The position numbers and the translations under genes were made by a program. Positions 34,417-42,530 of a DNA stretch of 64,000 bases are shown piece by piece; the stretch's first letter is position 1, and every line of letters begins with the position of its first letter. A model generated the notes under the pieces. That model searched no databases, had not been told where the DNA came from, and saw nothing but the letters and a program-made list of their open reading frames with translations. The stretch comes from Streptomyces sp. ISL-96 (lineage in GTDB: Bacteria > Actinomycetota > Actinomycetes > Streptomycetales > Streptomycetaceae): contig NZ_JAGGPA010000022.1 in NCBI RefSeq assembly GCF_018614035.1, forward strand, positions 1 through 64,000, read 5' to 3'.

Positions 34417-34430
34417 CTAACACGTGTAAC
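34417..34430. promoter_or_regulatory. LacI-type operator upstream of the MFS gene
   Basis: CTAACACGTGTAAC matches 12 of 14 positions of GTTACACGTGTAAC. It lies 96 bases before the short leader frame and 146 bases before the transporter ATG. Confidence 0.65.
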
Positions 34431-34512
34431 CGCGATGTTCAGGTTTCTTCCGCCGCGCGCCTCTCGCTACAGCGGCCCCTCCCCTCTCTGCTCCCTCCCC
34501 CGAGGAGTCGAC

Positions 34513-34566
34513 ATGTCCGTCCCCATCAGCCGTAGTACGGCGTGTACACATCGGCGGCCGTCATGA
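34513..34566 (+). CDS. Possible 17-residue leader peptide coupled to the MFS gene
   Basis: An ATG at 34513 preceded by GAGGAG at ideal spacing opens a 17-codon frame, MSVPISRSTACTHRRPS. Its TGA overlaps the transporter ATG (ATGA at 34563-34566). The transporter ATG itself has only a weak ribosome site, so reading this short frame may deliver ribosomes to it. A leader or attenuator role is possible. I see no known leader-peptide class and no obvious regulatory codon run. Confidence 0.5.
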   Translation: MSVPISRSTACTHRRPS

Positions 34567-35807
34567 CCACGAACGAACTGACCGAACCGCGCGAAAACGC
34601 GGCGCCAAAGGTGCCCCGGCAGCGCGGACTGATGATGCTGCTCCTGGTGGCCAACGCGTCCATGCTGGCCGTGTACATGGGTGTCGGCTCCGTGCTGCTG
34701 CCTCTGCAGATCGCAGCCATCGACCCGGCGAACAAGGTCGCCATTCTGGGCCTGGTGGGCGGGATCAGCGCGGTCTTCGCGACCGCGTTCAATCCGATCG
34801 CCGGCGCGCTGTCCGACCGGACCGGCCGCCGCAACCCGTGGATTCTCGGCGGCGCCCTCGCCTCCCTCGCCGCCCTGGCGTTCCTCAGTACCGCCCGGAC
34901 GGCGGTGCTGGTGGGCATCGGGTGGTGCCTCGTCCAGGCGACCATGAACGTCTACCAGGCGGCGGTCACCGCTGTCGTGCCCGACCGGATACCCCCGTCC
35001 CGGCGCGGAACCGCATCGGCCCTGGTGGGACTGGCACTCCCGATCGGCGGAACCGTCGGCGTACTCATCGCTTCCCAGACCTCAGGTCAGCTGAGAACCG
35101 GCTATCTCGTGTTCGGCGTGCTGGTCGCCGGTGCGGCCGTCCTGCTGACGAGCTTCTGCCGCGATGTCCCCCGCTCGGCACCCGCACCGGCCGTGCCCGG
35201 GCGCGCACAGCTCGCCGCGTTTCTGTCGGCCCTGTCCCATCACGACTTCCGGTGGGCGTTCATCGGCCGGGCCCTGATGGTGCTCGGCTACTTCTCCGTG
35301 ATCGGTTACCAGCTTTACATCCTGGACGACCACATCGCGCTCCCGGACGGTATGCAGCCGGCCGCAGCGATGGCGGTCCTCACCCCGGTGTCGATGGTCG
35401 CCATGGCGGTCTCCACGCTGGCCGGCGGCCTGCTTTCGGACCGCCTGGACCGGCGCAAGGTGTTCGTCGGCGCCTCGGCGGCACTCGCCGGTCTGGTCAC
35501 GGTGATCCCTGTCGTCAGTCCCACCTGGACCGGGATGCTCGTCTTCAGCGCGCTCAACGGCCTGGCCTTCGGCTGCTTCATGGCCGTCGACACCGCTGTG
35601 GTGACGCTCGTCCTGCCCAGCGCCGAGGACGCCGCCCGTGACATGGGCGTACTCAACATCGCCAATGCCGGGCCGCAGATCATCGCCCCCTTCGTCGCCT
35701 CCGCGGTCGTCACCGCCCTGGGCGGCTACACGGGGCTGTTCCTGGTGGGCGGAGCTCTCTCCCTGCTCGGTGCGCTGGCGATCCTCCCGATCCGCAGCGT
35801 GCGCTGA
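34563..35807 (+). CDS. Major facilitator superfamily transporter
   Basis: A 414-residue protein with twelve predicted membrane helices. The cytoplasmic loop signature between helices 2 and 3 is GALSDRTGRRNPWILGG (about 77-93); the matching loop in the second half is GGLLSDRLDRRKVF. The layout resembles sugar/cation symporter-type MFS proteins. It is preceded by a LacI-type palindrome and probably imports the glycoside used by the GH3 enzyme. Translation seems coupled to a 17-codon leader by ATGA overlap. GTG at 34542 in the same frame is a possible but less likely start. Substrate inferred from context only. Confidence 0.88.
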   Translation: MTTNELTEPRENAAPKVPRQRGLMMLLLVANASMLAVYMGVGSVLLPLQIAAIDPANKVAILGLVGGISAVFATAFNPIAGALSDRTGRRNPWILGGALASLAALAFLSTARTAVLVGIGWCLVQATMNVYQAAVTAVVPDRIPPSRRGTASALVGLALPIGGTVGVLIASQTSGQLRTGYLVFGVLVAGAAVLLTSFCRDVPRSAPAPAVPGRAQLAAFLSALSHHDFRWAFIGRALMVLGYFSVIGYQLYILDDHIALPDGMQPAAAMAVLTPVSMVAMAVSTLAGGLLSDRLDRRKVFVGASAALAGLVTVIPVVSPTWTGMLVFSALNGLAFGCFMAVDTAVVTLVLPSAEDAARDMGVLNIANAGPQIIAPFVASAVVTALGGYTGLFLVGGALSLLGALAILPIRSVR

Positions 35808-35929
35808 ACGATCCCCGGGCCGCGCCCTCGTTGAGCGCCGGCCCGGCCCCTCAACTCCGGCGGGCACTCGTCGAGGGTCGAGCGCCCGCCGGTCCCATAC
35901 CTCCCCCTCACTTCTCGAAGGAGTACATC

Positions 35930-36835
35930 GTGAGACGCAAGCAAGTTCTGCCGCTGGCCGCCCTGCTGCTGTGTACGCCCGCCCTTGCCGGAACCGCGCC
36001 GGCGACCGCCGCGCCACAGAGCGCGCCCACGGGCCCGCTGCGCATCCTGCTCACCAATGACGACGGCTACAACGCCCCTGGCATCCGTGCGGCGTTCCAG
36101 CGCCTGAGCGCTGCCGGACATGACGTCACCATCGTCGCCCCACTGACCAACCAGAGCGGCACCGGGACGAAGATACTCAGCGGCCCCACCATCACGGTCA
36201 AGCACCCCGAGCCGAAGGTATGGGCCGTGGACGGCACACCCGGCGACTCAGTGGTCTTCGGCCTCTCCGAGGTATTCGAAGACCGAGCCCCGGACTTGGT
36301 GGTCTCCGGCACCAACTTCGGCCCGAATCTCGCCGGCCTCGCGAATCACTCCGGTACGGTCGGCGGCGCTGTCGCCGCCCTCGAGTCCGGCGTACCCGCC
36401 ATCGCGCTGAGTACCGGCGGCTTCGGCGTTCCCGACGCGGTCGCCACCGTCAACGCCATGCGCCCGACGGTCGACTTCACGGTCAAGCTCATCGACCAGC
36501 TGCAGTCCCGCGCGAAGTCCGGGCGGCTGCTGCCCAAGGGTGTCGGCCTGAACATCAACCATCCGGTCGTCGGCGCGGACGGCACCGGGACCGCGGCCGG
36601 GGTCGCCACAACGTTCCAGGACCCGCAGGCGCCCCTGAAGCCTGACTTCATCGACTCCGGCGACGGCACGTGGAAGGTGGATGTGAAGTTCGCCCCGCAG
36701 CCGGCGGCCAAGGGCGGGGACGTCGAGGCCGTGAGCGCCGACAAGATCGCCGTCAGCCCGATGTCCGCCAACTGGAACACCGGACCCGCCGACTTCGCCA
36801 TGACCAGCACTCTCCTTTCCGGGCTCCGCCCGTAG
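35930..36835 (+). CDS. surE: Secreted SurE-type 5'/3'-nucleotidase
   Basis: A 301-residue SurE-family acid phosphatase with a signal peptide, which is unusual because typical SurE is cytoplasmic. The N-terminus has two basic residues, a hydrophobic core and TPALAGTAPATAAP. The active-site strand LRILLTNDDGYNAPGI holds the two metal-binding Asp residues; SGTNFGPNLAGL holds the conserved Asn. GTG 35930 has GAAGGAG upstream. Outside the cell it could release phosphate from nucleotides. It lies 18 bases before a secreted carboxylesterase, so the two are probably cotranscribed as scavenging enzymes. Confidence 0.88.
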   Translation: MRRKQVLPLAALLLCTPALAGTAPATAAPQSAPTGPLRILLTNDDGYNAPGIRAAFQRLSAAGHDVTIVAPLTNQSGTGTKILSGPTITVKHPEPKVWAVDGTPGDSVVFGLSEVFEDRAPDLVVSGTNFGPNLAGLANHSGTVGGAVAALESGVPAIALSTGGFGVPDAVATVNAMRPTVDFTVKLIDQLQSRAKSGRLLPKGVGLNINHPVVGADGTGTAAGVATTFQDPQAPLKPDFIDSGDGTWKVDVKFAPQPAAKGGDVEAVSADKIAVSPMSANWNTGPADFAMTSTLLSGLRP

Positions 36836-36853
36836 CGCTGTCCAGGAGGAAGA

Positions 36854-38458
36854 ATGAGAAGGCTTTCGCTTGCGCGGCCATCCGCGGGCGCCGCCTGGTT
36901 ACTGGCTCTCGTGGCGCTGCTTGTGCCGGTGACTCCGGCCTCCGCGGCCCCGTCCGACGGGTCGCGGACCGCTCCTCTGGTCGTGATCGGTCAGGGTGCT
37001 CTACGGGGCCAGAACCGGGGACAGGCCCAGGAGTTCCTTGGTGTCCCCTATGCGGCGCCCCCTGTGGGGAACTTGCGTTTTCGCCCGCCAGAGGCGCCTG
37101 AGCGATGGGACGAGGTCCGCAACGCCACTCGCCAGGCGCCCGCATGTCTGCAGTTCTCGCCCTTCGGCCTCCGCGACCCTGAGGCGGTCAGTGAGGACTG
37201 CCTCTACCTCGATGTGTACCGCCCACGGAACGCCCGTGCTGGGGCGCGGCTTCCGGTTGTCTTCTGGATGCACGGCGGAGCGTACAGCCAAGGCACCGGA
37301 ACACAGTTCGGCGGCCGCACCATGGCCGAATCGACGAACAGCATTGTCGTCACGATCAACTACCGCTTGGGACAGCTCGGTTACCTGAGCCTGCCCGAGC
37401 TGACCGACGACAACGCGCTGCGCTCGGGGTCCTGGGGGCTGATGGACCAGATCGCGGCACTCGAATGGACACGGGAGAACATCACGGCGTTCGGTGGGAA
37501 TCCCGCCAACATCACCATCTCCGGGCAATCCGCCGGCAGCGGCTCGGTGTGCGCCATGCTCGCCTCGCCGCGTACGACTGGCCTGTTCGCCCGGGCCATC
37601 CTGCAGAGCGGACCGTGCACGCTGCTGCAAGCGCCCGATCGAGCGCGGGCACAGAGAGAGGGCCACGCCTTCGCGGCACAGGCAGGATGCCACGATGCAG
37701 TGGCAATCGCCGCATGCCTGCGTGCCGCGCGCGGATCCGATCTCGTGGGCGCCGCACGCGCTCTCCCCACGTCCGGGCCCGCGGTCGGCGACCGTCTGCT
37801 TCCTGTCCAGCCCTCCCGGGCGATCGCGACCGGGAACTGGAACAAGGTGCCGGTCCTGATCGGCAGCACCAGGGCCGAGGGGAGGATGTTCGTCGCGGTG
37901 ACCCAGCCGTATCTGACCGCCCAGGAGTACACCGCCCGGATCAAGTCGAGTTACGGAGCTGCGGCTGACCAGGTCCTGGAACGCTACCCGCTCTCCGACT
38001 ACGCCTCGCCGTACCTCGCGTTCTCGGCCGTGCTCACCGATTCGACGTTCGCCTGCCACACATACCGGTCGGCCCGGATTTTCGCCGGCCAGGTACCCAC
38101 GTACGCCTACGAGTTCGACGATCCCGACTCGCCCACCCTGTACGGGGCTCAGGTGCCCGGACTCGACGAGTCGAACGCCCACAGTGCCGAACTGGCCTAT
38201 CTGCACGATTTCACCATGGGTGACAGGCCGTTGACTCCGGTGCAGGTCACGCTGGCGAACCGTATGAAGCGCTACTGGGCCGCGTTCGCGCGCTACGGAG
38301 CTCCCTCGGTGAGCGACCAGACCCCGTGGATGCCCACCGGCAAGGAGCACACAGTACTCACACTCAATCCCGCAGCCGACGCGGCGTCCACTGCCTTCGC
38401 CGCAGACCACCAGTGCTCGTTCTGGGGGGCCTTGGCCTCGCCACTCGCCCGCGGTTAG
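36854..38458 (+). CDS. Secreted type-B carboxylesterase with a TTA codon
   Basis: A 534-residue carboxylesterase with a signal peptide (hydrophobic core about 14-30, ending VTPASAAP). It shows FLGVPYAAPPVGNLRF, VVFWMHGGAYSQG, the nucleophile motif TISGQSAGSGSVCAML and a C-terminal His region (SNAHSAELAYLHDF). Paired cysteines (CLQ, EDCLYL) fit the family's first disulfide. Residue 16 in the signal peptide is encoded by TTA (36899-36901), a codon Streptomyces reads with the bldA tRNA, so synthesis may be tied to development. Ribosome site AGGAGGA. It follows surE by 18 bases. Substrate unknown. Confidence 0.9.
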   Translation: MRRLSLARPSAGAAWLLALVALLVPVTPASAAPSDGSRTAPLVVIGQGALRGQNRGQAQEFLGVPYAAPPVGNLRFRPPEAPERWDEVRNATRQAPACLQFSPFGLRDPEAVSEDCLYLDVYRPRNARAGARLPVVFWMHGGAYSQGTGTQFGGRTMAESTNSIVVTINYRLGQLGYLSLPELTDDNALRSGSWGLMDQIAALEWTRENITAFGGNPANITISGQSAGSGSVCAMLASPRTTGLFARAILQSGPCTLLQAPDRARAQREGHAFAAQAGCHDAVAIAACLRAARGSDLVGAARALPTSGPAVGDRLLPVQPSRAIATGNWNKVPVLIGSTRAEGRMFVAVTQPYLTAQEYTARIKSSYGAAADQVLERYPLSDYASPYLAFSAVLTDSTFACHTYRSARIFAGQVPTYAYEFDDPDSPTLYGAQVPGLDESNAHSAELAYLHDFTMGDRPLTPVQVTLANRMKRYWAAFARYGAPSVSDQTPWMPTGKEHTVLTLNPAADAASTAFAADHQCSFWGALASPLARG

Positions 38459-38502
38459 AAAAAACTGCGCCTGCGACCAAGAGACCGTCTCCCATAACCC
38501 CA

Positions 38503-38671
38503 GGTCAACGTACTCGTCCGCGCGGTTTCAGGGGCACCGGCGGGAGTTCGGGGGCGGGGAGGCGGTCACCGTCGCAGCCCTTCACCTCGCCGAAGCGAGT
38601 GCCCTCCATCCAGTCCTTGCGGCCCACTTAGATTTCCTGCTGGGAACGGCCCACAAAGTTCAACCACATAA
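38503..38671 (-). pseudogene. Decayed copy of the pirin gene 3' end
   Basis: This stretch repeats the last part of the pirin gene at 52105-53070 in the same orientation. Bases 38503-38566 are identical to 52102-52165 (64 bases), and similarity continues to 38671 with scattered changes. One change creates an in-frame stop (GAG to TAA, in CACTTAGATT, around 38629-38631), and no start or N-terminal part exists. Weaker similarity extends a few tens of bases past the stop-codon side. It is a relic of duplication or of integration at the pirin 3' end. Confidence 0.8.
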
Positions 38672-38980
38672 TGCGCACCGGGCGTTTATGCAGGTCAGAG
38701 TCCTACACCGTCCCCAGGGGGCAGCAAAGAGTCAGCATCGGTCGCCGCCTGGGCACTCCAGTGGCTCCATTCACCATTGAGGCGGAGCTAATTGGCGAGA
38801 CCGCTGTGGTACGAGTGTAGGCGCGAGAAGCGCATGAAGTCCGTTCTCTTCACGGGCGTTGCCATCGAAAGTAGCTTCCTCAATCAAATCGACTCAGAAC
38901 GATCCACACCCCCGATCGGCTCTGGGTTGTCTTCCGCCCTCGCGGGCGCTGCGTGTGGATACAGACGCTCACTTCTGCGT
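38672..38980. other. Gene-free stretch of lower GC beside the pirin relic
   Basis: About 310 bases with visibly more A/T than the neighbours and no convincing gene. It contains GGGCAGCAAAGAGTCAGCA (38720-38738), which resembles GGTCAGCAAAGGGTCAGCA at 51928-51946 beside the intact pirin gene. Both copies lie just inside the ends of the interval bounded by the two pirin sequences. Confidence 0.5.
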
Positions 38981-39196
38981 TCAGGCGGAGTCGGGCAGTC
39001 CGGCTGGCAGTGCGTCGTGTTCCTGCTCGACGACCAGCTCGCCGGAGGAAGGGAGCAGTTGCGGGATGCCGTCGATGATCGGATAGCGGCGGTGCAGGCG
39101 CGGGTTGTAGAGAGCTCCCCCGGTCTCGTCGAGGATCAGCGGACCCTTGTCGAGCGGGCAGGCGAGGATCTTCAGCAGCGGGTTGTCAGGCTTCAT
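38981..39196 (-). CDS. Trm112-family small protein
   Basis: A 71-residue protein of the bacterial Trm112/YcaR family. It shows LLKILACPLDKGPLILDE, then LYNPRLHRRYPIIDGIPQLLPSSGE, the standard actinomycete form. In eukaryotes Trm112 activates methyltransferases; the bacterial role is less clear. The ATG overlaps the stop codon of the exporter gene (ATGA) and has AAGGA upstream, so it is the last gene of the envelope operon. Two methyltransferases in the same operon make a partner role attractive but unproven. Only one cysteine remains of the usual zinc-binding CPxC. Confidence 0.85.
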   Translation of the reverse strand: MKPDNPLLKILACPLDKGPLILDETGGALYNPRLHRRYPIIDGIPQLLPSSGELVVEQEHDALPAGLPDSA

Positions 39197-40098
39197 GGCA
39201 GGGTTCCTTCGGATGTGGGGGTGGCCGCGTCGTGTCGCGGCAGGGTGAGCAGGACGGTAAGGGCCAACGCGGTGCCGCCGATGCGCAATAACAGCCGCAG
39301 CGGGTCCGCGGGCAGCGGCTCGCTGAACGCGATCGTGCCGCTGACGATGGTGAACACGCAGGTCACCGTCGAGCACACCGGGACGATCAGTGACGCCCGG
39401 CAGCGCTGTAGGGCGGCCTGCGAGAGCACCAGTCCGCTGCTCCCTGTCAACAGCAGAAGGTACGGGTAGGGGGAGGCGAGCAGGGCCGGTACGGAGCCTT
39501 GAAGGTCCCAGGTGCCCAGGTGCCCGGAGATGCCCTTGATGGCGAGCGAGCTGACCCCGTACAGCAGACCGACCGCCACCGCGTAGGCCACTCCGGTGGT
39601 CGGCTGCCGGTGACGTCGGCGGGCTCGCCGTTCCGCGGCCGCGTACAGGAGCAGTCCGGCCGCGAGTGTCGGCAGGCACAGTGCCAGCAGGATGCCCGCG
39701 GGCGCGCTGTGGCTGATCTCCTCGCTGCTCCCGTACAGCGAGGACACCACCATGACCAGTGCCAGCCCGATGACGGCGACCGCGCGCCGCTCACGGCCGG
39801 AGGGGCGCTCACCGAGCACCACCGACGAGAGCACCAGCAGGAGGACCAGCCCGGACAGGAACAGACCCTGGGCGGCGGCGATCGGCAGTGTGCGGTAGAC
39901 GGCCAGTTGGGCGGCGAACCCCAGGGCGAGCACCGTCGCCCCGCAGATCCACAAGGGCCTGCCGGCCAGCAGGAGCAGGGCCCGGCCCGGCTGTGCGGCA
40001 CTCAGCGGCGGCATGCCGGCCAGAGCCCGCTTCTCCAGGACGAAGCCGGTGCTGTACAGGACGTTCGCCGCCAGTGCGGCAACCACTCCCCACACCAC
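39193..40098 (-). CDS. EamA/DMT-like membrane transporter with a TTA codon
   Basis: A 301-residue membrane protein with about nine to ten helices in two repeats, starting VWGVVAALAANVLYSTGFVLEKRALAG and ending TIAFSEPLPADPLRLLLRIGG. The pattern fits the drug/metabolite transporter superfamily, NIPA/EamA side. Leu codon 270 is TTA (39289-39291, minus strand), rare in Streptomyces and read by the bldA tRNA. It lies three bases after the methyltransferase gene and overlaps the Trm112 gene. In this envelope operon it could move a precursor across the membrane; substrate unknown. Confidence 0.8.
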   Translation of the reverse strand: MVWGVVAALAANVLYSTGFVLEKRALAGMPPLSAAQPGRALLLLAGRPLWICGATVLALGFAAQLAVYRTLPIAAAQGLFLSGLVLLLVLSSVVLGERPSGRERRAVAVIGLALVMVVSSLYGSSEEISHSAPAGILLALCLPTLAAGLLLYAAAERRARRRHRQPTTGVAYAVAVGLLYGVSSLAIKGISGHLGTWDLQGSVPALLASPYPYLLLLTGSSGLVLSQAALQRCRASLIVPVCSTVTCVFTIVSGTIAFSEPLPADPLRLLLRIGGTALALTVLLTLPRHDAATPTSEGTLP

Positions 40099-40101
40099 GG
40101 A

Positions 40102-40893
40102 CTACACCTTCCTCGCGTGCACCAGGAGGATGGAGGCGAGGGACGGCAGCCGGCAGGCCAAGCGGTCCAGCGGGCGGAGCGGGCGCGGCACGCCGTGGAA
40201 CGGCGCACCGGCGACCGTCACCACCTCGAACCCGCACGCCGCCACGAACTCACGCAGCGCGCGTGCCGTGTACAGGCGCAGATGGCCGACCACCTGGCTG
40301 CCCGGCCTGCCGTGGATGTGGCGCAGACTCACCTCGGAGAACACCGGCTGGACTCCGGCGAGCAGCAGCCCGCGGTTGTACCAGGCGGCGAGGTTGGGCG
40401 TGGAGAGCATCAGATGTCCCCCGGGGCGCAGCACCCGGTGCAGTTCGTCGAGTGCGCTGTCGGGGTCGACGAGGTGCTCGACGACCTCGCTGAAGAGCAC
40501 GGCGTCGGCGCTGCCGGAGGCGAACGGCAGCCCACCGCCGGTCAACTCGCCGCGGACGACATGGCTCAGGCGCGGCGCCGCCCGGCGCAGCGCGCCCTGC
40601 GACCAGTCGACTCCCACGATGTGGTGCCCGTTCAGTTCGCGGGCGGCGGTCGCGGCCGCCGAGCCGTCGCCGCAGCCCACGTCGAGCACGGTCGCAGCCG
40701 GGCGGCCGGGCCCGGCGGGCCCGAGCGCATCGGCCAACATCCGGGCCTGGCGCAGACTACGGGCCTCGCCGGAGGCGACGGGGACGGTGGGGTCCTCGTA
40801 GAAATCCTGCAGCCCGGGAACGGGCCTGGCCGGCGAAGGTATCGCCGCCTCCGGCGATTTCATCGCGGCGGAGCAGTGGGGTGAGCGGGTCAT
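40102..40893 (-). CDS. SAM-dependent methyltransferase of the envelope operon
   Basis: A 263-residue class I methyltransferase. Motif I is TVLDVGCGDGSAAATAA; later motifs are ADAVLFSEVVEHLVDPDSALDELHRVLRPGGHLMLSTPN, typical of Methyltransf_11 enzymes acting on sugars or lipid-linked intermediates. ATG 40893 overlaps the stop of the condensation-fold gene by four bases. It belongs to the run of coupled genes from the GT4 gene to Trm112. The acceptor is probably a glycan or glycolipid made by this locus, by context only. Confidence 0.85.
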   Translation of the reverse strand: MTRSPHCSAAMKSPEAAIPSPARPVPGLQDFYEDPTVPVASGEARSLRQARMLADALGPAGPGRPAATVLDVGCGDGSAAATAARELNGHHIVGVDWSQGALRRAAPRLSHVVRGELTGGGLPFASGSADAVLFSEVVEHLVDPDSALDELHRVLRPGGHLMLSTPNLAAWYNRGLLLAGVQPVFSEVSLRHIHGRPGSQVVGHLRLYTARALREFVAACGFEVVTVAGAPFHGVPRPLRPLDRLACRLPSLASILLVHARKV

Positions 40894-42530
40894 GACGGCC
40901 TCGCATGGTTCTGCCGGACGGAGCGGGCTCCACCCGGTGTCGGGTCCGGACACCGCGCGTTGCGGTCGTGCGGCCCGCCGGGTCGGCGGGCCTTCCCCGG
41001 AGCTCCGGGCGCCTCTGCGTGCGGAGTCGTGGCGTCCGGAGTGGTGGCGTCCGGAGTGGTGGCATCCGCCTCCGGTACGTCGGCTTCCGGACCAGAACCC
41101 CCAGCGTTCGATCCAGGCCGGGTGACCTGTGACGTTGCCGAAAGCGCCTGCTCGAACAAGCCGGTCAGGTACGCGCCCGACGCGTCACCGAGCAGCGCCC
41201 GCGACCAGCGCAGCGTCACATGCAGTCGCCCGCCGGTGGAAGCCGCCGCCACGCTCAGCCCGCGCGGCATCCGCGCCGGTGCGGAGAACCACACGGCGTT
41301 CGCCCGGCCTGCTTCGCCGAAGTCCAGCGCGTACGGAATGCGCCCGATATTGGTGACCAGCAACGTCGATGTCCAGGGCGCCGCCGCTCGCCGCGCGCCA
41401 CGGGTGAGCGTGCCCCGGATCCCGACCGGCAGAAACGGCGCGGTCAACAGGCTCGTCCCTGGCCCCAGCGGCGCACCGTGGACCGACTTGAGCGCGCGAG
41501 TACGCCGAGCGGTGGTGCGTAGCAACCGGGCCACGGCCGCCGGATCCGGCCGCTCACCGAGCAGCAGGTCCGGGTCGCGCGGGTCCTCGGAGGTCATGGC
41601 CACCTCGAGGAGCCGGGTTCCGTTCCCCATCGGCATCTCTCTGCCGCGCGGACGGTCGTCGACGGGCATGGTGATCCGCACTGGACCGGCCGGCCGGCCC
41701 TGCGAGACGTTCCAGCGGCCCACCATCAGAGACGCAGCGACCAGCAGTTGGTCGTTGACGGTCCACGGCGCGAGCCCGCCGGACCGACCCACACGCGGCG
41801 GAACGGGCAGTTCCGCCTGCAGCATGCCGTTGCCCGCGGCGCGGGTGCGCACCGGCTCGGGGCGGGAGTCCGGCGCGATTCGCACAGGCCGCGCGCACAC
41901 CACGCGGCCCGTGCCGCCGGTCGCGGCCGGCCTCGAGGGGTCCGGCCGAACCGGCCCGGCGACGGGGAGAGCGGCCGAGCCGCCGTACTGCTCCGCGGTC
42001 GTGGCGAGCACCCGCAGCCCGGACCCTGCGTCGAGGGCCGTGTGATGCATCGTCAGCAGCAGCACGCTCCGGGTCGCCCCCGGCACGCCCGCCTCCGGCA
42101 GCTCACCGGCGGCCGTTCCCCCGTCCACCTCGATGACTTCCAGGCGCATCGGCGGCGACAGGGCCAGTGATGGGCATTCCGTCAGGGCCCGCGCGCGGGC
42201 GCGGCCCAACGCGTCGGGTCCCGGCCGCGCGAAGCTCACCGGGTCACTGTCCGGTTCGCCGGTCAGCTCCCAGACGAAGGACTGCCGGTGCCGGCGGCCG
42301 GGCACTTCCCGCATCAGCACCCGGGGGTGCATCAGCAATGCCCGCCGGAACGCGGTCCGCAACCGTGCCGGGTCCAGCCGTCCGGGCAGATGGACTTCGA
42401 TGTGTACGGTCTCCGGCTCGTCGTCACTGACGCAGTGCCGCGACACCTCATCGGTGGCCGGAAAGGGAATCCGGACCCCGCCGGGAGAGGTTGAGGCCCC
42501 CCTCCCGGCGGCGGTCCACGACGAGGTCAT
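40890..42530 (-). CDS. Condensation-fold (PapA/NRPS C-domain-like) acyltransferase
   Basis: A 546-residue protein of the CoA-dependent acyltransferase/condensation superfamily. The active-site motif is LLLTMHHTALDAGSGLRVL (HHxxxDxxS/G, about 158-170). The C-terminal half has PVDDRPRGREMPMGN, resembling the family's DFG-type region, and TLLVTNIGRIPY. The last 80 residues are low complexity, including three DATTP repeats, and are probably disordered. It overlaps the AftD-like gene and the following methyltransferase by four bases each. It may transfer an acyl group to a sugar or lipid of the envelope glycan; not shown. Confidence 0.75.
   Translation of the reverse strand: MTSSWTAAGRGASTSPGGVRIPFPATDEVSRHCVSDDEPETVHIEVHLPGRLDPARLRTAFRRALLMHPRVLMREVPGRRHRQSFVWELTGEPDSDPVSFARPGPDALGRARARALTECPSLALSPPMRLEVIEVDGGTAAGELPEAGVPGATRSVLLLTMHHTALDAGSGLRVLATTAEQYGGSAALPVAGPVRPDPSRPAATGGTGRVVCARPVRIAPDSRPEPVRTRAAGNGMLQAELPVPPRVGRSGGLAPWTVNDQLLVAASLMVGRWNVSQGRPAGPVRITMPVDDRPRGREMPMGNGTRLLEVAMTSEDPRDPDLLLGERPDPAAVARLLRTTARRTRALKSVHGAPLGPGTSLLTAPFLPVGIRGTLTRGARRAAAPWTSTLLVTNIGRIPYALDFGEAGRANAVWFSAPARMPRGLSVAAASTGGRLHVTLRWSRALLGDASGAYLTGLFEQALSATSQVTRPGSNAGGSGPEADVPEADATTPDATTPDATTPHAEAPGAPGKARRPGGPHDRNARCPDPTPGGARSVRQNHARPS

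Noticed and set aside
38792..39469. Plus-strand frame opposite the Trm112 and exporter genes
   Set aside because: Its translation has no family features and covers two genes that show clear family motifs and coupled starts on the minus strand.
41030..41080. DATTP repeats as a possible functional element
   Set aside because: They lie in the disordered tail of the condensation-fold protein and look like simple in-frame repeat expansion.
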